A DNA stretch of 64,000 nt from Galeopsis tetrahit. Lineage: Eukaryota > Streptophyta > Magnoliopsida > Lamiales > Lamiaceae. Below the pieces are notes generated by a model. The model was not told where the DNA came from, did no database searches, and was given only the letters and a program-made list of their open reading frames with translations. Location: NCBI GenBank assembly GCA_963675135.1, contig OY776124.1:6865001-6929000 (forward strand), written 5' to 3'. Within the stretch, counting starts at the first letter, position 1, and each line of letters begins with the position of its first letter. Below, one piece after another: positions 21,035 through 31,937 of this stretch. The position numbers and the translations under genes are program-made.

Positions 21035-21615
21035 ATGAGGGATAGAACCAAGAGCTGTATAGGGATTCAAGCATTGGATTATCTTGCATGTTTCCAAGAA
21101 ACAAACAGGAGAGCGCTGGCCTCACATAAACGCACAAATGTGATGGCCCCATTCAGTGGCCTTGAGGGGGTTGGGGTTCACTCAATTGAAGTCGATGGGG
21201 CCTTTAATCGTGATCTTTTCAAATATGGGGTGGGAGGCGTGATTTATGACGATGAAGGAAGAATCATTGATTTTTTCTCCCAATGCATACACCCCCAACG
21301 ATCTCCCCAGGGATCCGAACTCAGTGCTGTGGAGTCAGTTCTTCGAATGGCTTTAGCCTCAAAATTGATAGAATTGTTATTAAAACCGATTCTATTCAGG
21401 CACTTGCTCTTTGTAACAAGAATGAGAATGTTGAATATATGGCACCGGAATGCAGTATTGCCCGAAGAATTATCCGACTTTCCAATGAATTTGTAGTGTG
21501 CAAATTCACATATATATCTCGGAACGAAAACAAGACAGCTCACCATTTGGCACAGAGAGTTGTTCACTCTACCATTTTTCACGACAGACGTGGAGAGTTA
21601 TTAGGAAACCCTTAG
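21035..21615 (+). pseudogene. RNase H-like (RVT_3 type) gene fragment, frameshifted
   Basis: The 5' part (21035 to about 21365) encodes IEVDGAFNRD...GVGGVIYDDEGRII and ELSAVESVLRMAL. The following part, in a different frame up to a stop at 21613-21615, encodes IDRIVIKTDSIQALALCN and YISRNENKTAHHLA. Together they give the D-E-D order and C-terminal His region of the plant RNase H-like domain found in LINE-related and domesticated proteins. A 1-nt loss in the AAAA run near 21361 accounts for the shift. There is no RT upstream, so it is a partial copy. Which parent it came from cannot be told. Confidence 0.7.
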
Positions 21616-23062
21616 TTTTCTGGGATTTGTATCCCCTGTTCTTTTGTATTGAGTTGAGGGATCCTTGTTGTAAAAAAAAAAGAAAGTTTCTAAAATATAA
21701 AGTATATGAGGTAAGGTTGAATAGAACTATGGGTAATGAGTTGATTCTTGGAAAAGGGTTGTCAATTTCTATATATTAAGATTCAAAATTGGTCTATTAC
21801 TCTCCCTAACAATATGGAAGTCAACATTAATCTACTATACAATTTATTATATTTTATTTTTTATTTACGTTTGCCTCCCAACTCCTATTTTCACTTTAAT
21901 TTGAATTTCTTTTCCCCCTATCCCTAGCCCCCACCCCTACCAACAAACCCAATTTTTCTAGAGAGACAAAATTGCAGACATTCACCATCTTCCATGGCGC
22001 ATATATTGACTATTAATTATTCTTCAGGTAGCTGCCCTGCCGTATTTGTGTGAGATGAAAATTCATGTTTTATTTCTTATGACACAAGCTTGTATTGATT
22101 GTATTTGTATGTGACACGATTTTATATATGAGACAAGTGTCATTTACTCTATTGTACGATCTTTGTTTAAATGAACCTCCAATGCATTGACATTTTAATT
22201 TAAAGGAAACGTACGATGACTCAAATATCATTATATTACGGTGGAGTTTCGTCTCATGTATGAAATCGTCTCACATAAGACTACATCATACCTTATTATT
22301 CTTTAAAATATAATCTATATAAGGTGAGTCTACATGCATGTCATAAAAATCTACATACATAATCGATCCATGGTCGATTCTAATAATTGTTTGACTTGAT
22401 GAGCCGAATTTTAAAATTTAGAGCTTTAATTAATTTTTGTACAAACATGTTATTGTGCAAATTTACATGGTTCTAATAACTCGCACTCAATTTAATTGTA
22501 ACGGAGGTTTGAACTCTTTTCGATCAAAAGAATAATCATGCTCATCAAACTATAACCTTATACTCATTTTCATACCTAAAAGAATTTTCAACCAAGCGCC
22601 CGCATCTAAAATTTTAAAATGTTTCTCCCCCGTCAAAATTACGTGGCACACATTGCAATTGTCATCTGCCTCAAAACGTGGGTGTAAGTCAAAGATTGTG
22701 ATACCTTTAAAAAAAAAACCACATTTAAAATTTTGGACTTTTGTTGAATTAATTAATTTATATTATTAATTCCGCACCTAAATTAAACTAGCCAATTTGA
22801 AATGCTCGGAAAAAGCAAATTTCAGCTGCTGGAATTTTGTCCAAACAATTCTCAAGTTATGTAACTCGATCAATAGAAGCTAGCTAGCAAAAGAACAAGG
22901 TACTGATATTCAATGCTCTCTCAAATTCATCATAAATCAATACTTTATTTTGCAATGACAATAAAAGACTTAATTGGGGACGAACAATTCTCTTCGTATA
23001 ACTCCCACAATATGTATTGATCTCTCGTATTTTAGTTTGGTTCGCATGATGAGATCGATTAA
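21616..23062. other. AT-rich intergenic stretch with an inverted repeat
   Basis: No gene seen. An imperfect inverted pair, GTGACACGATTTTATATATG at 22111 against its diverged complement at 22251-22274, brackets about 116 bp and may be an old MITE. The rest is AT-rich without clear coding potential. Confidence 0.5.
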
Positions 23063-23181
23063 GAGGGTGTTTGTAAATTTTGCAAACAACTTCCAGAATC
23101 ACTTTATATTTAAAAACTGTGAGAGGGAACTTTAAAAATAAGTGATTCTGCAAGCTGTTAGTTGTGTTTACAAACACACTC
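23063..23181. mobile_element. 119-bp Tourist-like (PIF/Harbinger) MITE
   Basis: The left end GAGGGTGTTTGTAAA and the right end, complement GAGTGTGTTTGTAAA, form a 15-bp terminal inverted repeat with one mismatch. It is flanked by TAA on both sides (23060-23062 and 23182-23184). The size, TIR style and 3-bp TAA target duplication fit PIF/Harbinger MITEs. Confidence 0.75.
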
Positions 23182-23184
23182 TAA

Positions 23185-23916
23185 TAATAGAAACTAAAAT
23201 TTTTGGGTTAATTTAGTTCATACGATATTAATTTTCAGATTATATTTTTTTATCCTGCCTAATGATATGAAACAAAATAGCCAGAGTTTAATTAGTAGAA
23301 ACAAATAATTTATATCATACTAAAAAATTAATGTATAGAAGGAGGCTCACATGTGATCAATATAATTTTTGCAATCTTAAAAAATTAAGACCATCATTAC
23401 AAAAGCAAATACTATATATGAAAAAAAAAAACTCAAGAAACATATACAAATAATTATGCAATACAAGTTTGTTTTTATTAGTATATAACTATATATAGAT
23501 TCATAGAAGACCAGCCTGATCGATTTTTTGTTTTTATCAACCCTAGCTATATATCAAAAACATGTATACTAGATTTGTCATTACAAAAGCCAACCAAATA
23601 TATATATATATATATAACCTCTAACAAATAAGCCAAAGTGTTTATTGATAAGAACGATGTAAATATCATAAAATCATATACATACAAAACAAAACCTTGA
23701 ATTTTTTTGTTATACCTTATAACAATATCATTACATATTAACTTCAAATAAGTGCAATGAACCAACCTAATTAGGAGAAACTAATAATACCTGATTTCCT
23801 CTATTAAAGAGAAGATCATATTACCCTAATTTTGTTAGAAGGTTAATTTCTTTATTAAAAACAAAAAAACTTGAAAAGTGAAATTGTTACACAATCCATA
23901 ATAATTTCCAACATAC
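23185..23916. other. Intergenic, 3' side of the AHL gene
   Basis: AT-rich with a (TA)n run at about 23599-23615; no gene. The part next to 23916 presumably holds the AHL 3' UTR; no clear polyadenylation signal was chosen. Confidence 0.5.
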
Positions 23917-24729
23917 CTAGTATGGATTATTGCTCCCATGATTCCAATTTCCAAACGATTCATTGCTCATCTTCCCACCATTATGGACCAAATTACCCCC
24001 TTGCATATTATTATTATACACACCTAAATCCCCCAACATGCCACCTTCCTCCGCCCCGCCGCCACCACCACCACCACCGCCGTCTTCCTCCTCCGTCAAC
24101 GGCAATCGCTCGTAAACCGCATTCGAAAAAGTCGAAGCGATAACCATCACCGGCCCCGCCGCCACCAACGCCCCCACCACACTCCCTCCCAACACTTGCC
24201 CTTGCGTCCCCGCCAAGTACACCGTCAGCCCCATCGACCCCGGCGGCGCCGGCCCCGGAAGAAACGACCCGGTCAACGACAAAATCTCGAACCGCCCATT
24301 CAACGCCACCGCGCCGGCAGCCGACGGCTGCCGTACCGTCACGTTCGCCACCGTCCCATTCGCGCTTAACACACACACACCCCTCTGCCGTCGCCGCGCG
24401 AACTGCGCGATGCTCTCCGCCACGTCGGAGCCGCTCATCACCTCCAACACGTGGCTGCGGAGCGCGTTAGGGCTGTCCCGGTTCACGAAAATCGGGGAAG
24501 CCGGTTTATTCTTTGAACCGGCCGGTCTACCTCTTGCCCTACGAGTAGGAGCTTCGACCGCGCCCTGATCCCTCGGCTCGTCGCTATGGTCTCGTTCGTC
24601 CTCGTCACCCCCTCCTCCGTGAAAATTATTATTATTATTCACGGGGGCTCGTTTAACCGGAGATAGAGACGAGTCTACTCCGGTTGCCGACGGTAGGCTT
24701 CCTCCGCCGTCCCACCACCGATTTGTCAT
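23917..24729 (-). CDS. AT-hook motif nuclear-localised (AHL) protein, clade A
   Basis: 270 aa, single exon. One type-I AT-hook (RGRPAGSKNKP, core Arg66-Pro69) binds the AT-rich minor groove. The PPC/DUF296 domain spans about 86-208, with LRSHVLEV and the GRFEILSLTGSFLP signature at ~145-158 that mediates AHL trimerisation and partner binding. A single type-I hook and no intron define clade A, the group that includes growth and flowering regulators. The N-terminus is Asn/Gly/Asp-rich; the tail has a ten-Gly run (217-225 region) and an Asn/Gly-rich end. The reading frame is GC-rich against AT-rich flanks. It acts in the nucleus as a DNA-binding regulator. Which AHL paralogue this is cannot be decided here. 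It is the only intact host gene in the window. Confidence 0.95.
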   Translation of the reverse strand: MTNRWWDGGGSLPSATGVDSSLSPVKRAPVNNNNNFHGGGGDEDERDHSDEPRDQGAVEAPTRRARGRPAGSKNKPASPIFVNRDSPNALRSHVLEVMSGSDVAESIAQFARRRQRGVCVLSANGTVANVTVRQPSAAGAVALNGRFEILSLTGSFLPGPAPPGSMGLTVYLAGTQGQVLGGSVVGALVAAGPVMVIASTFSNAVYERLPLTEEEDGGGGGGGGGAEEGGMLGDLGVYNNNMQGGNLVHNGGKMSNESFGNWNHGSNNPY

Positions 24730-24789
24730 TTGTGATTAATTGCGAAAAATAAAAAAAGACAAGATAGAGATCCAAAAATGAAAGTTGAG

Positions 24790-24797
24790 TATATATA
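24790..24797 (-). promoter_or_regulatory. TATA box of the AHL gene
   Basis: The minus strand reads TATATATA, 61-68 bp upstream of the ATG, which would give a 5' UTR of roughly 30-40 nt. Confidence 0.5.
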
Positions 24798-26131
24798 AAT
24801 TAAATTAACAAGTGTAATTTGGTCATCAAATGTGTATTAAAGTTAAAGAATTATATAAGAAGGGAAGAGCCCGATGCAATATATATTAGTAGATTATGAA
24901 TTAAAATAATGTGAAAAAAGAAGGGGTTTTGGGTGTTTATTTGAGTGGTTTAATTAGGTGGGGTGGGTGCATGTGTGAATGTGACAAAATATTCGTTTAC
25001 CTGTCTTTTTCTTTGTTTATAATTATAAAATGGTCGTGACCGTGACTCCATTTTGTTTGGTCTCTTGAGAAATGAGAAAGAACATGGCTTGTAAATTAGG
25101 GTTTTGTGTGCATTCACACTATATATGTATATACCAAGTGGGGTGCATGTTCATAATTGATTCCACATTCGCAAATTTCATCTACTAATTAATTTTTAAG
25201 ATGACGACATTCCAAATTGTCCTCATCTCATTGGGCATTGGACAAGGCTAGTTAATTTGGTATACATTCATATATTTATTTTTTCATAAATAATAAATAG
25301 CCTGTTAATAATTTAGTAGGATGAAACACGAAAAGTGAAAATGAGGAATCGATCCATGCACGATCCGACACCCTCACATACTCTAACGTTGAAGGAAAAA
25401 AATTCAATAAATTAAACTTGGATTCTTATGTATTTTTTAAAGTACCACTATTGTACGTTTGTGAAATGTTATAGACTTATAGTTGTGCATATACATGTAC
25501 ATTATATCATTGTTGAGTATACGAATAATACTTTACCTTAAAAATAGTTTATGTAGAATATACCAAGATATATGCTCTAGGGCCATGAGTAATTAATGGA
25601 CTAAGTTGGACCATGTAATTTTTTGGTCAACTAAATAAGGAGTCGAGCGGCAAATTATGAACCATTTCTCAGTTTAGGCATGTTATCCTTTTGTATAGTT
25701 AAAATAAATCTCTAGCTATCTCTTACATTAGTTGATTAATTAGGAAGCACAACTAATATAATATTATTGTTAAATAAGTAATACTCCTATTGTTTAGTAA
25801 AATAATTGATATTGCGATATACTTTTGTAAAATACTCCAACTAATATCATTAAAAAAAAAAAAACACTTGAATGGTATGATGTAACTTAATTATACCAGC
25901 ATAAAAAATATTAATATTTGCCTAGTCGATTAAGAATGAATATTAATATATATATTGAGATATGTGACGTTAATTAAACAACACACACATAACTAGTTGC
26001 ATGTGCTACTGCTTCACAAAATTAGAGTGATATGTATGACGACGGATTGCAGTGATTAATTCAATATATCTATATAGGGTTTCTCTATATTATAAAATAA
26101 ATACAAATTTATACATATGCGTGTGCGCAAA
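24798..26131. other. AHL upstream region and intergenic DNA
   Basis: AT-rich, no gene. It should contain the AHL regulatory region. Apart from the TATA box no motif was strong enough to call. It ends at the AAA target duplication of the CACTA element. Confidence 0.5.
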
Positions 26132-26161
26132 CACTACAAAAAACACGCGTTTTACCGACGG
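26132..26161 (+). repeat. Left terminal inverted repeat of the CACTA element
   Basis: CACTACAAAAAAC followed by ACGCGTTTT and CCGACGG. Identical to the right end over the first 13 nt and similar beyond, with an insertion of AC. Confidence 0.9.
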
Positions 26162-26600
26162 ATCTATCGACGGAATTGTGGTCGGTAGGCGTGGTTTCCG
26201 ACGGAACTACCGACGGAATAATTCAGTCGGTTCTAGGCTCGTCGGCCCGGTTTACCGACGGAATTTTTTTTTCCGTCGGTAGTACCGACGGATTCCCGAC
26301 GGAATAAATCAGTCGAGCCTGCCGACGGATCTCATTCCGTCGGTAGACCGAATGACCCGTTTTGAAACCGGGTCTGATTTCTGTCGGCAATTCCGTCGGA
26401 CGTCCGTCGGTAGTACCGACGGACTTGCCGACGGAAATTTATTTTAGAATTTTTTTTTTCAAAAATATATCCGTCGGGAATTCCGTCGGTACTTTCCGAC
26501 GGAACTCGATTTTATATTTTTTAATTCGGAATTATATTCCGTCGGTGCCCGTCGTTGGTTCCGTCGGTAGTACCGACGGAATTATCCGTCGGTAGTAAGG
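26154..26600. repeat. Left subterminal array of CCGACGGA motifs
   Basis: About 20 copies of CCGACGGA or its complement in both orientations, often as head-to-head pairs (TCCGTCGGTAGTACCGACGG). Such arrays are the binding sites for TnpA-type proteins in CACTA elements. Confidence 0.9.
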
Positions 26601-26669
26601 TAACCCAAATAAAAATTACTGGGGCGGATCGGACCCGACCCGACCCGCTACCTGTTATTAAGGCCACCA

Positions 26670-26755
26670 TTTATTCTGGCCTTGCTAGGAATCGAACCCG
26701 GGTGTGTGGGCGCCTAGAGAGGGGCGCCTACCACTCGGACAAGTGTGTTACTTGT
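26670..26755 (-). other. tRNA-like sequence (Pol III A and B boxes)
   Basis: The minus strand has TGTCCGAGTGGT (26741-26730) and GGTTCGATTCC (26698-26688), 43 nt apart, as in a tRNA gene. It is a tRNA relic or SINE head lying between the left subterminal array and the 3' end of TnpD. No clean acceptor stem was seen, so it is not called a tRNA gene. Confidence 0.55.
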
Positions 26756-27218
26756 TCGTAATTGTGATATTAATTGTATATGTACTCATTTTCAGCCCAT
26801 TTTTTTTTTAAATTCATAAAATTAATTTCTTTAATATATATCAAATAATTAAATTTGAAATCTATAATTTATATTTTTATAATTTATATATTTTAAAATA
26901 CTAAAATATTCATATTTTAACTAAAATACTAATATTTTTTAGTAAAAAATTCATTTTTTTTGCTAATTATTTTTTAAAAAATTTCAAAAAATTAATGTCA
27001 TTCACATAAATTAAATAATTAAATTTGTAATCTATAATTTATATATTTTTAAATACTAAAATATTCATTTTTTTTACTAAAATATTCATTTTTTTGCTAA
27101 TTATATTTTAAAAAATTTCAAAAAATTAATTTTTTTCACAATTTTTAGTTGTAACTTAATGATAAATATTTTTAAATTGTACATATAATAAAATAATTAG
27201 CTTACATTATATAATTTA
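26756..27218. other. AT-rich filler between the tRNA-like sequence and TnpD
   Basis: No gene. It is very AT-rich with imperfect repeats of AAATACTAAAATATTCAT and TTAAAAAATTTCAAAAAATT (for example near 26890-26990 and 27050-27130), suggesting a diverged ~130-bp tandem duplication. Confidence 0.5.
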
Positions 27219-30200
27219 TTATTCATCTTCTTCTTCTTCATCTTCTTCATCTACATTTTGATTATTTGTCTCATCTTCCTCCTCTTCATCATCCTCCTCC
27301 TCCTCCTCCTCCTCCTCCTCCTCATCCTCATCCTCTTCATTTTCATCATCTTCCTCATTTTCATTATCGTTTTCAATTTCGATCAATTGTGAATTTCCAC
27401 CCGTCAAGTCTACGTGGATATTCAAATCTCCCGAAAAGACTTCAGTTCTAGCCTCTATTTGTTCCGTTTGAAACGGAGAATCATCTTCATCACTCCTGTC
27501 CTTTGTAGGGACTTCTACCATTGATCTTGCCTGTACTTTGCAAACATCGTGCCATTCAATTTTACTACGTGATCGTACTGGATACTTGCAGTAGTATACT
27601 TGAGATACTTGATGGGCAAATACAAATGTATCATTCCCGATATAGCTCCTTTTCGGATTAACATCGACGAGTTTGTACTCCGGATGAATCCTTGTTCCTG
27701 AAGGGCCTGAATAAAACCAATGACACTTGAACAACACTACAGTCTTTGTTGGATATCCCGGATATTCTACTTCAACGACTTCGTGCAACACCCCATAGTA
27801 GTCACTTGCATCTGCATTGTAGTTTGCACTGCTAACGCAAACACCACTGTTGGTAGTCGCTTTTCTCGATGCATACTCAGATGTATGAAATCTGTAGCCC
27901 TTCACAATATAGCCGTTGTAAGTCTTTACACGACGTAGTGGTCCTTTGCTGAGATCCTTTAAGAATCGATTCCCAAAATCGTTTGACCGTCCCTATACAG
28001 TTCAAATAATTAACATTAATTATGAATCATATTTATTTACGTAAAATTTAAGGAAATGGTACTCACACAACGTTGGAACCATCGGGCAAAATCACGTTGA
28101 AGACGAGCATCTATATCTGTATCTGAGATGTTTTGTTCTGTTCGTCTTAGTTCTTGAGTATACATCCTAATTCACAACATCCAATCACAATTAATATTAA
28201 ATTACATAAATGAAGTAATGATAAAAATATGAAATACTTACTCAATGTAAGGCTGAACTTCATCACAATTCAATAACACATACGTTTGTGCTATTTCTGC
28301 CTCTCTGTTCGACTCCCACTCTCGTTCAGTGAATTTTCCTATTGGTCGTCCCTTAGACTTGAATATAGACAGCATTCCATCAACCTCTTCACCGATATTG
28401 TCTGTATCTCTACCACCGTAGTTACGTGGTTCACTTCTCAACCGAGTGTTGACATGGTCTTCAAAATAATAAGAACAAAACATGCCAACCCCTTCATTCA
28501 AATATGCATTAACAATCGATGCTTCCACATTTGCCTTTTGTTTAGCATTGCGTTTCAAGTTGTGGAGATATCTGATTTATAATAAAAAAACATATATTTT
28601 AATTCAGTGAACATGCATGCATGTAGTATATATAAAAAATGAAAAATGTAAGAGTTTACCTTTCAAATGGGTACATCCACCTGTACAGCACTGGACCACA
28701 AATTCTGGCTTCATACGCTAAATGAACGGGTAAGTGTTCCATGGAGTTGAAGAAGCTAGGTGGAAAAATTTGTTCCAACTTACACAAAATCACTGGAATG
28801 TCTTGCTCCAAACGAATCATATCATCGATCTTGATCGTTGAAGATGTTAAATCTCTAAAAAAAAGACTTAATTCAGTGATAGCCCTCCACACATTGAGAG
28901 GAACAACGTCTCGGAACGCAATCGGTATCAAGCGCTGCATAAAAACATGACAATCGTGACTCTTCATCCCTGAAACCTTACCCCTGTTTATGTCTGCGCA
29001 TCGACTCAAGTTTGACACGTAGTTGTCTGGAAAATTCAACTCGTGAATCCAACGACACAGTTGTTGTTTCTGTGGCTTATCCAGTGTGTAGCAAGCCTTT
29101 GGATATCTACCTGTACTGGGATCCATTTTCAACTCTTCGCGACGACAATAAATGTTCAACTCTTCCCGGGACTTTGGAGTATCTTTCGTCTTGCCTTCTG
29201 TGTTCATCATTGTGTGGAACACATTATCAAACACATTCTTCTCAATGTGCATCACGTCCAAATTGTGTCGGATCAATAGTGAACTCCAGTATGGCAAATC
29301 CCAAAAAATACTCTTTCTATTCCATCCACCTGGGATTCGACCGTTGTGTTCAGCTGCATTTTCCTCAGTAGATTTTTTCAAACCTGTCCACTGAATCTCA
29401 TGTAACAACGTTTGTCCTGTACGGTAACATTATACTAGAAGAAATTAATAAAACATATACGTATAACATTATACTAGATCAAATAATTGTATAATTAAAA
29501 TACCGTTTCGAAGGGGCGGTCGATTGTGTGTAACTGTTCTGTTCTTCAAGAAGTTGTTCTTATTCCTTCTAAATGGATGATCTTGAGGTAAGAACTTTCG
29601 GTGATTATCGAACCATGTAACTTTCCTACTCTTCTCAAGACTGAAAGCTTCAGAAAAATCCATACAATACGGACATGCTTGAAACCCAGCCGTTTTCCAC
29701 CCAGACAACATAGAATATGCAGGAAAGTCGCTAATGGTCCACAATACAGCAGCACGCATCGTGAAATTCTGTTTTCTGAACACATCATACGTTTGGACAC
29801 CACTTTCCCATAAAAAGATCAAGTCTTTTATAAGAGGCTGGAGATAAACGTCAAGTTTATCCTTTAGATTCGACGGACCTGGCACCAATACAGTTAGAAA
29901 CATTGTTTGAGGTTTCAAGCACATCCATGGAGGAAGATTATACGGAGTCAGAATCACCGGCCACAACAAATACTGCTTTCCAAAGCTCCCAAACGGTGCA
30001 AAACCATCAGTACACAAACCTAGCCTCACATTCCTCGGTTCAGAAGAAAAATTGGGATACACGTTGTCAAGGTGTTTCCAGGCCTCCGAGTCCGCCGGAT
30101 GTCGCATCTCCCTAGACTCGGTCGAAGACGAATCTGTTGCATGCCACGTCATGTGTTGTGCTGTGGCAGTAGATTGATACAATCTCATTAAACGGGGAAT

Positions 30201-31130
30201 GATTGGAAGATAATACATCTTCTTGTGTGCCACTTTCTTCTTCGACGACTTCGATTGACCAGCGGGCCCCTTCCGACGTGGCTCTTTGTAACGAGGATGA
30301 CCACACATCTTACACATGTTCAGATTGTTATCTTCATCACCCCAATATAACATGCAACCGTTTACACAACAATCAATCTTCTCGACCGGCAATCCCATAT
30401 TTTTCATCATTTGCTTGCTTTGATGATACGTTGTAGGCACCTTATTCTCAGGAGGGCAGATCTCACTACATAATTGTGTCATTTGCTCATATGCCCTGTT
30501 AGAAAGCTTGTTCTCGGTCTTGATAGCCATAAGTCGGGCATTAAATGACAGTTCAGAGTGAGAATCACAACCCGGATACAAATCTTGATCGCATAATTTG
30601 AGCATTTCATAAAACCGAAATGCTTCATCCGTCGGCTGCTCTTCTACATTTGAAAAACCGGCTTCCATTATCATTGTTTGATACATGTTGGGTTCTCCCT
30701 CCCCAAACTGTTCTCCCTCCCCAAACTGTTGTTCCCCACCAAACTGTTGTTCCCCACCAAACCGTTGTTCATTACTCGTGCCGGCTTGATTACCATATAT
30801 TTGTCTTTCATAGATACCAGCAGTGTAATAGTATAAAACTTGATCAAAGTTATAAGGCCAACGTCCTTCGCCGTGAAATATCCAGTTATAATAATTAACA
30901 GTGAAACCATTCTTCAGAACATGTACCAAAACCTCATCAATCGACTTAAATATTTTATTCTGACATTTTTTGGCATTACACGGACACTTGATACAATCCC
31001 CATGCATGTAATGTGGGTGGAGCTTTGCAAATTCAACAAATGACACAAGTTCATTGTAAAATTCACTATTCACATTTCCTAAAATGAACCTAGGAGTTTC
31101 ATACATCCATCGACGATCCGGCAATTCCAT
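27219..31130 (-). CDS. tnpD: TNP2/TnpD-type CACTA transposase, five inferred exons, open
   Basis: Catalyses excision and integration of the CACTA element. Proposed exons: 31130-29504, 29416-28660, 28571-28242, 28166-28067, 27992-27219. All junctions are GT-AG and the lengths sum to 3588 nt (1195 aa plus stop) in one consistent frame. Exon 1 starts with a transposase-associated domain (WMYETPRFILGN ... CPCNAKKCQN) followed by the Transposase_21 core, which continues into exon 2 (HNLDVMHIEKNVFDNV). Exon 2 also holds the DUF4218-like part (LPVHLAYEARICGPVLYRWM). The last exon holds a DUF4216-like part (KCHWFYSGPSGTR) and an unusual Glu/Asp tail of some 50 residues coded by GAG/GAA repeats. A leader exon (to about 31345) and leader intron (31344 to about 31134) probably precede the ATG. 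Confidence 0.88.
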
Positions 31131-31142
31131 CTGTTAAACATT

Positions 31143-31310
31143 TAACATAAAATTCTTACAAACATATAAAAAAATGCACAACTAATTAAACTACACAACT
31201 AAACTACAAATATATAAAATGCACAACTAATTAAACTACACAACTAAACTACAAATATATAAATTGCACAACTAATTAAACTATAACCATATAAAATGCA
31301 CAACTAAACC
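31143..31310. repeat. ~60-bp tandem repeat in the TnpD leader intron
   Basis: About three copies of a unit containing GCACAACTAATTAAACTA and ACTACAAATATATAAA, lying within the inferred leader intron. Confidence 0.75.
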
Positions 31311-31432
31311 AGAAAATTTAACCAAGTAAAAAATAAAAACGTACCTCCATTTGCTTGCTCTCATACAATTTCTACAATTTTTTTCGACTGAGAGAGAGAA
31401 AGGGGAAGAAACTTTCTGTAAATATTACGCGC

Positions 31433-31672
31433 TACCGACGGATTTTGAAATTCCGTCGGTGCGTACATTTTGAATCTACCGACGGATTCCAAATTCCGTC
31501 GGTAGGGTGCCGCCCAAACTTCCGTCGGTAGAGTAGATGGCCGACGGAATTTCAGTCGACAGACTTTATTTCCGACGGAATATTTATTTCCGTCGGCAGA
31601 CTTTATTTCCGACGGAATATTTATTTCCGTCGGCAGACATTATTTCCGACGGAATATTTACTTCCGTCGGTA
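31433..31672. repeat. Internal array of the same CCGACGGA motifs
   Basis: More than a dozen CCGACGGA/TCCGTCGG copies, including a ~45-bp unit (CAGACTTTATTTCCGACGG...) in about three copies from 31558. It lies between the two genes, directly upstream of the probable TnpD leader exon, not at an end of the element. Confidence 0.9.
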
Positions 31673-31937
31673 ATATTGGCGGGATAAAATAAAAATCGAA
31701 AAAACAAAATAAAAAATACTTTACTTTATACCAAAATCTAACGAAAAATTATGTATTATGTATAAATTAAAAACAATAACATAAATAAACAATCCATTGA
31801 CAAACATCGATCAACCGAAATAAATATGTCCAACGGAAAATTAAATAGTTTGACAGAAAAAATAAATAGTTCGACAGAAAATTAAATAGTTCGACAGAAA
31901 ATTAAATAGTTCGACAGAAAAATAAATAGTTCAAACA
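31673..31937. repeat. Spacer between TnpD promoter and TnpA end, with 20-bp repeat
   Basis: No gene. 31841-31932 holds about five copies of AAATAGTT(C/T)GACAGAAAATT. This strip should contain the 3' end of the TnpA-like transcript. Confidence 0.75.

Noticed and set aside
24014..24376. A 120-codon alternative frame in the AHL gene
   Set aside because: A Gly/Arg/Asp-rich shadow in GC-rich DNA; the AHL frame carries the conserved AT-hook and PPC motifs.
26688..26741. A functional tRNA gene on the minus strand
   Set aside because: A and B boxes are present but a matching acceptor stem and clean anticodon stem were not found.
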